The notes below the pieces were generated by a model. That model worked only from the letters and a program-made list of their open reading frames with translations, did not search any database and was not told where the DNA came from. The position numbers were made by a program, and so were the translations under genes. Shown here one piece after another: positions 60,561 to 64,000 of a DNA stretch of 64,000 bases (position 1 is the first letter of the stretch; the number at the start of each line of letters is the position of its first letter). The stretch spans positions 61,068,520 through 61,132,519 of the forward strand of contig NC_092242.1 of assembly GCF_036320965.1 (NCBI RefSeq). Direction: 5' to 3'. The stretch comes from Panulirus ornatus (taxonomy: Eukaryota; Arthropoda; Malacostraca; Decapoda; Palinuridae).

Positions 60561-61631
60561 TGTTCACAAGCTGATCACCACAGTCTTCACTATCGGTGCT
60601 CAAGGGGGAATAAGATAACGAAAATGTCTTGCAAATAAGTACATAAGTTTTATGGTTGATACCTCGAACGAAACGAAGTTGGCCAGAGACTGGAAGGGTC
60701 TGGATAATGTGATTCCGGTAACCAGAATATTGTAGGAGATTGATATCGGATCCTCTGGTATTGACGGTAGACGGATTCTACCGGCATGGGAATGTATGGA
60801 CCTCTTGGAAATCTGATATCAACGGGATATTCTGGGATATTCTGCTTGCAGAAACTGGGCGGGCATCACTGAAGCTTGGATATTCAGCGATATTCCAGAT
60901 GAAGGTATTCGATATCAAAAGCTGAATTCTCGTTATATGTATTCTTGAGGTTGAGCTGCTCTGAGTACCTGCCATTGAAACCAAGATGTTCGGGGTAGAT
61001 TGAGTTCAATAGCTAAGTTCCAGACAGCTACATGTTAGAAACGGACATTTTGAGATTCTAGTCTGGTTCTCAGAAGGGTAGATCCCATTGCTGTTCCAGC
61101 AGCTTCCTGGATGAGACTTCCAGGACCAGATGGATGGCGAAGGATTCCGCAGAGCGACCAGGTCTTTGACACGTCTTACCACATGATACCGGATCGAGTC
61201 CTGTATCTTTTTTCCTTTTTTTTTTTATGCAAACAAGTAAATCTGACCTTTAGTCTCATTCGTTGTTATGCCATGCTATGCTATGTTGTGCTGTGTTGTG
61301 CTATGTTATAATGATTTAGCTTTATGAATAATGCAGACAGACTGAATGTTTCCGTTTTGGGGACTAAGTAAAAATTCTAGCAAGTAGCTTAAGATGTAGA
61401 GAGAGAGAGAGAGAGAGGAGAATGGGAAGCTGTGTGTGTCGTAAACCATGAAGATGCCTTTGTGTGTGTCGTAAACCATGAAGATGTCTTTCGAACATAC
61501 TATAGGCTGTACCTTGACGATATAGCTTCCCTAGGTTGTAGGAAGTTGTAGGTACCTGCTGGAGGTTGGGACTTGATACAGGTGGCGCCCAGTGCTGCTG
61601 TCAATGGTCAGTAGACGTCAGGTACGGGTCC
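60561..61631. other. Unique sequence with scattered GGATATTC words
   Basis: 60780-60920 repeats GGGATATTC/GATATTCC loosely. GTCGTAAACCATGAAGATG occurs twice at about 61438 and 61470. No gene seen. Confidence 0.45.
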
Positions 61632-61745
61632 AGGAGGAGGAGGAAGAGGAGGAGGAGGAGGAGGAGAAGAAGGAGGAGGAGGAGGAGGAAGAGAAGAAGG
61701 AGGAGGAGGAGGAGGAGGAGGAGGAGGAGGAGGAGGAGGAGGAAG
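61632..61745. repeat. (GGA)n/(GAA) trinucleotide array
   Basis: Purine-only run of about 110 bp. Confidence 0.95.
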
Positions 61746-61848
61746 AGAATCCCTTGGAAGGACCTTAGGTTGGGAAGGATGACCTAGAACTAATGATCTG
61801 CTCTGAGTTATGAAGCAGAGTTGGCGTTTGGGAAGCTTGTGTGCTCTA

Positions 61849-61945
61849 ATGATAATAATAGCAGTAATGATAATAATGATAATAATAATAACAATGATGA
61901 TGATAATGACAATTATTATTATCATTATCATTATTATTATCATTA

Positions 61946-61994
<49 letters not shown>

Positions 61995-62090
61995 CATTAT
62001 TATTATTATTATTACTATTGTTGTTATTATCATTATCATTATTATAATAGTAATAATAATGATAATGATAAATATAAAAGTAATAACAGG
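61849..62090. repeat. AAT array switching to ATT and back
   Basis: AAT/GAT units to about 61910, then complementary ATT/ATC units to about 62046, then AAT/GAT again. The switches create inverted repeats. Confidence 0.93.
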
Positions 62091-62534
62091 AAAGAGAGAC
62101 TTTTCCGGCAGATCTGATATCATGTTGGTCGCCTACATCAACACTTTTACAGTAAACAAACGTATATTGCACACACAAAAAAAGGAAATTCCTTTAAACG
62201 TTTGAGGTACAACACCCGGGGATATGTGGACCAATCGATAACACAACCTGGAACCAGACAACAAAGCCATAACGTAATGGGGAGTTATAATACAAGATGG
62301 AAGGTAACCTTGGCACACCCGCCTCTGTACACCTTGCCAGGTCTTGCCTCACACAACAGGTTCAGGTCCCCTCAAATAACGGCAAATGGCCCGCCCATCC
62401 GATTCAATCTGTTGTCTTCCTCTGGTCCAACGGTAAAACAGGATGTCGGTACTGTTGGCACTTATTTAATGTGGGAAGAGGATGAAGTGATGTCTCACTC
62501 TTAGGCTGGTCCAGATTCTGTCGACTGTTTCATA
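62091..62534. other. Unique sequence
   Basis: A 100-codon frame at 62202-62504 is unrecognised. Confidence 0.5.
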
Positions 62535-62764
62535 TATCCGTTGTTGTGAGTGAACTTTTGAGTGTCTGTTGTTATGAGTGAACAGCTGAGTCTCTGTTGT
62601 TGTGAACGAGCAGTTGAGTCTCTGTTGTTGTGAACGAGCAGTTGAGTCTCTGTTGTTGGGAGCGAACAGTTGAGTCTCTGTTGTTGTGAGCGAACCGTTG
62701 ACTCTCTGTTGTTGTGAGTGAACCGTTGAGTCTCTGTTGTTGTGAGCGAACCATTCAGTCTCTG
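62535..62764. repeat. 28-bp minisatellite, about 8 copies
   Basis: Units contain GAGTCTCTGTTGTTGTGAGC and GAACCGTT, with GAGCAGTT variants. Confidence 0.93.
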
Positions 62765-62790
62765 TTGCTCATCGTAAGAAACTCGTTCTT

Positions 62791-62793
<3 letters not shown>

Positions 62794-62870
<77 letters not shown>
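62794..62870. repeat. (CT)n microsatellite
   Basis: Perfect run of about 38 units. Confidence 0.95.
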
Positions 62871-62874
<4 letters not shown>

Positions 62875-62924
62875 TTTTCTCTGCACCAGCCTAGCTTTTC
62901 TGGGGAGCAACTCCTGCTATTCCT

Positions 62925-63045
62925 TCTCCTCCCTCCTTCCTCCTCCTCCCTCCTCTAACCTTCCCTCCTCCTCCTTCCTCCTCCTCCCTCCTCTAACCTT
63001 CCCTCCTCCTCCTTCTCTCCTCCTTCCCTCCCTCGCTCCCTCCTC
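62925..63045. repeat. CTCCTCCCTCCTCTAACCTT-type pyrimidine repeat
   Basis: Two clear copies of about 44 bp plus partial ones. Confidence 0.85.
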
Positions 63046-63165
63046 TTGCCCTTCACGGGATCGCGATCCCTCAGCCGTCGTGAATATAACACATCATCAC
63101 CTGTGGTGGTGGCCAGCAAGGAGTTTGGTTATTCTATATTTCACAAGACTTGCTGGCGATCGACA

Positions 63166-63168
<3 letters not shown>

Positions 63169-63200
<32 letters not shown>
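63169..63200. repeat. (CA)n microsatellite
   Basis: Perfect run. Confidence 0.93.
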
Positions 63201-63203
<3 letters not shown>

Positions 63204-63842
63204 CACGTGAGTACATTCCACCGCCGCAGTGGGAGTACATGTACTGAGAGTACATACTTACACTACTAATCTTATGGCCGTGACACTAATCTGTGTACTT
63301 TATTGTTCTCAAGCGCCCGTGTGTTGGTCAGCCTGTCATTTTGAACATACTTTTATAAAGTAAGCGTGTCTTTGATACTTGTTTAAGTTGTTTTCTTTAT
63401 TTGTTCGGAAGTTGTATTGTACAACACTGCCATACACAATGTATATAGAGGTCTATATACTCATCTAATGTCATAAAGATAACATACATTAAGATATAAG
63501 ATTACGTCATTTCCTAATGTTATATTATATGATATCCTACATGGCAATACTATGACACCTTGAACACACTGGCAACATTCTTGGTCGTCATGACCTGACC
63601 TTTAACCTGAGAAGCCAGGCAGTTATCCCCTCGGGGTCTTGCTGTCGCGCACAGAGATTAGAGCAGGCGAAGTATTAGCGTCAGGGGAGACCAGCCAGTT
63701 CCCGGTGTAATAGACGATAGACAGTGGAACACTTGCTGTAATGGTGAAAGATGTATGAGTAAATAGATAATACATGAGGAACCTTTTAACATAGTCTCGA
63801 GCTCCTGTGACGCTTTTACAACGGCACTGTCTCTCCTCAAAC

Positions 63843-63846
<4 letters not shown>
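63201..63846. other. Unique AT-rich sequence
   Basis: No feature identified. Confidence 0.5.
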
Positions 63847-63915
<69 letters not shown>

Positions 63916-63924
63916 GTTTGTGTT

Positions 63925-63955
<31 letters not shown>

Positions 63956-63962
63956 CTGTGTG
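63847..63962. repeat. Compound (TA)n / (GT)n microsatellite
   Basis: TA run to about 63916, then GTTTGT and GT units. Confidence 0.95.
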
Positions 63963-64000
63963 TGAATACCTATTTGTGCTGTATGGGGATATACCACAGA

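Noticed and set aside
59817..60603. Two minus-strand frames of over 240 codons with a 16-residue period
   Set aside because: Both are open at once over a 48-bp tandem array. No start context, domain or flanking coding sequence supports translation.
61150..61215. B-box-like GGATCGAGTCC followed by a T run
   Set aside because: Could suggest a polymerase III gene, but no A box at proper spacing and no folded tRNA shape.

Overview
The window looks like non-coding DNA from a large arthropod genome, most likely a decapod crustacean (inference). Three things point that way: extreme density of dinucleotide, trinucleotide and minisatellite arrays; transposon remnants whose ends I recall, from memory and unverified, as common in decapod sequence; and no bacterial gene organisation. 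Nearly every open frame in the window is a by-product of tandem repetition. I found no complete protein-coding gene.

Layout. 0-13.3 kb: microsatellites and minisatellites, including a 33-bp array whose units each resemble a 3' splice site (1.3-1.5 kb), a 42/40-bp GC-rich array (3.0-4.5 kb) and a 30-bp array with higher-order structure (12.9-13.3 kb). 13.3-19 kb: more arrays, including the first copy of a 21-bp minisatellite family that recurs at 44.6-45.1 kb. 19.1-21.9 kb: one evolving satellite built on the word GTTACRAC. 21.9-23.6 kb: a strand-asymmetric purine block followed by a pyrimidine block, then facing GGGA/TCCC tracts. 24.3-25.5 kb: the most coding-like stretch, with a CAG-encoded glutamine tract. 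28.4-29.4 kb: the 3' end of a LINE on the minus strand, set between ATT-type repeats. 29.7-29.9 kb: a tRNA-like SINE candidate. 30-36 kb: arrays and unique sequence, ending in a promoter-like cluster (two CCAAT boxes, a CRE, a TATA-like box) at 36.17-36.29 kb, followed by a CpG-rich 29/32-bp array. 43.2 and 48.4-48.65 kb: copies of a repeat carrying a hammerhead-ribozyme-like motif, two of them joined head to head as a long palindrome. 45.66-45.72 kb: a tRNA-derived sequence with A and B boxes at tRNA spacing. 47.9-48.3 kb: a frameshifted second LINE remnant of CR1/Jockey type. 51.0-51.3 kb: a SINE whose 3' tail resembles the 3' end of the 28-kb LINE. 52-64 kb: further arrays, a homeodomain-site-rich unique stretch and a CRE/splice-donor pair.

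How the parts relate. The mobile elements make the most coherent story. The SINE at 51 kb appears to share its 3' recognition tail with the LINE at 28 kb, which suggests a parasite-host pair. The ribozyme-bearing repeat, the SINE and both LINE remnants all border microsatellites, consistent with transposons seeding or targeting simple repeats. All family names rest on motifs read by eye. No search or folding program was run.
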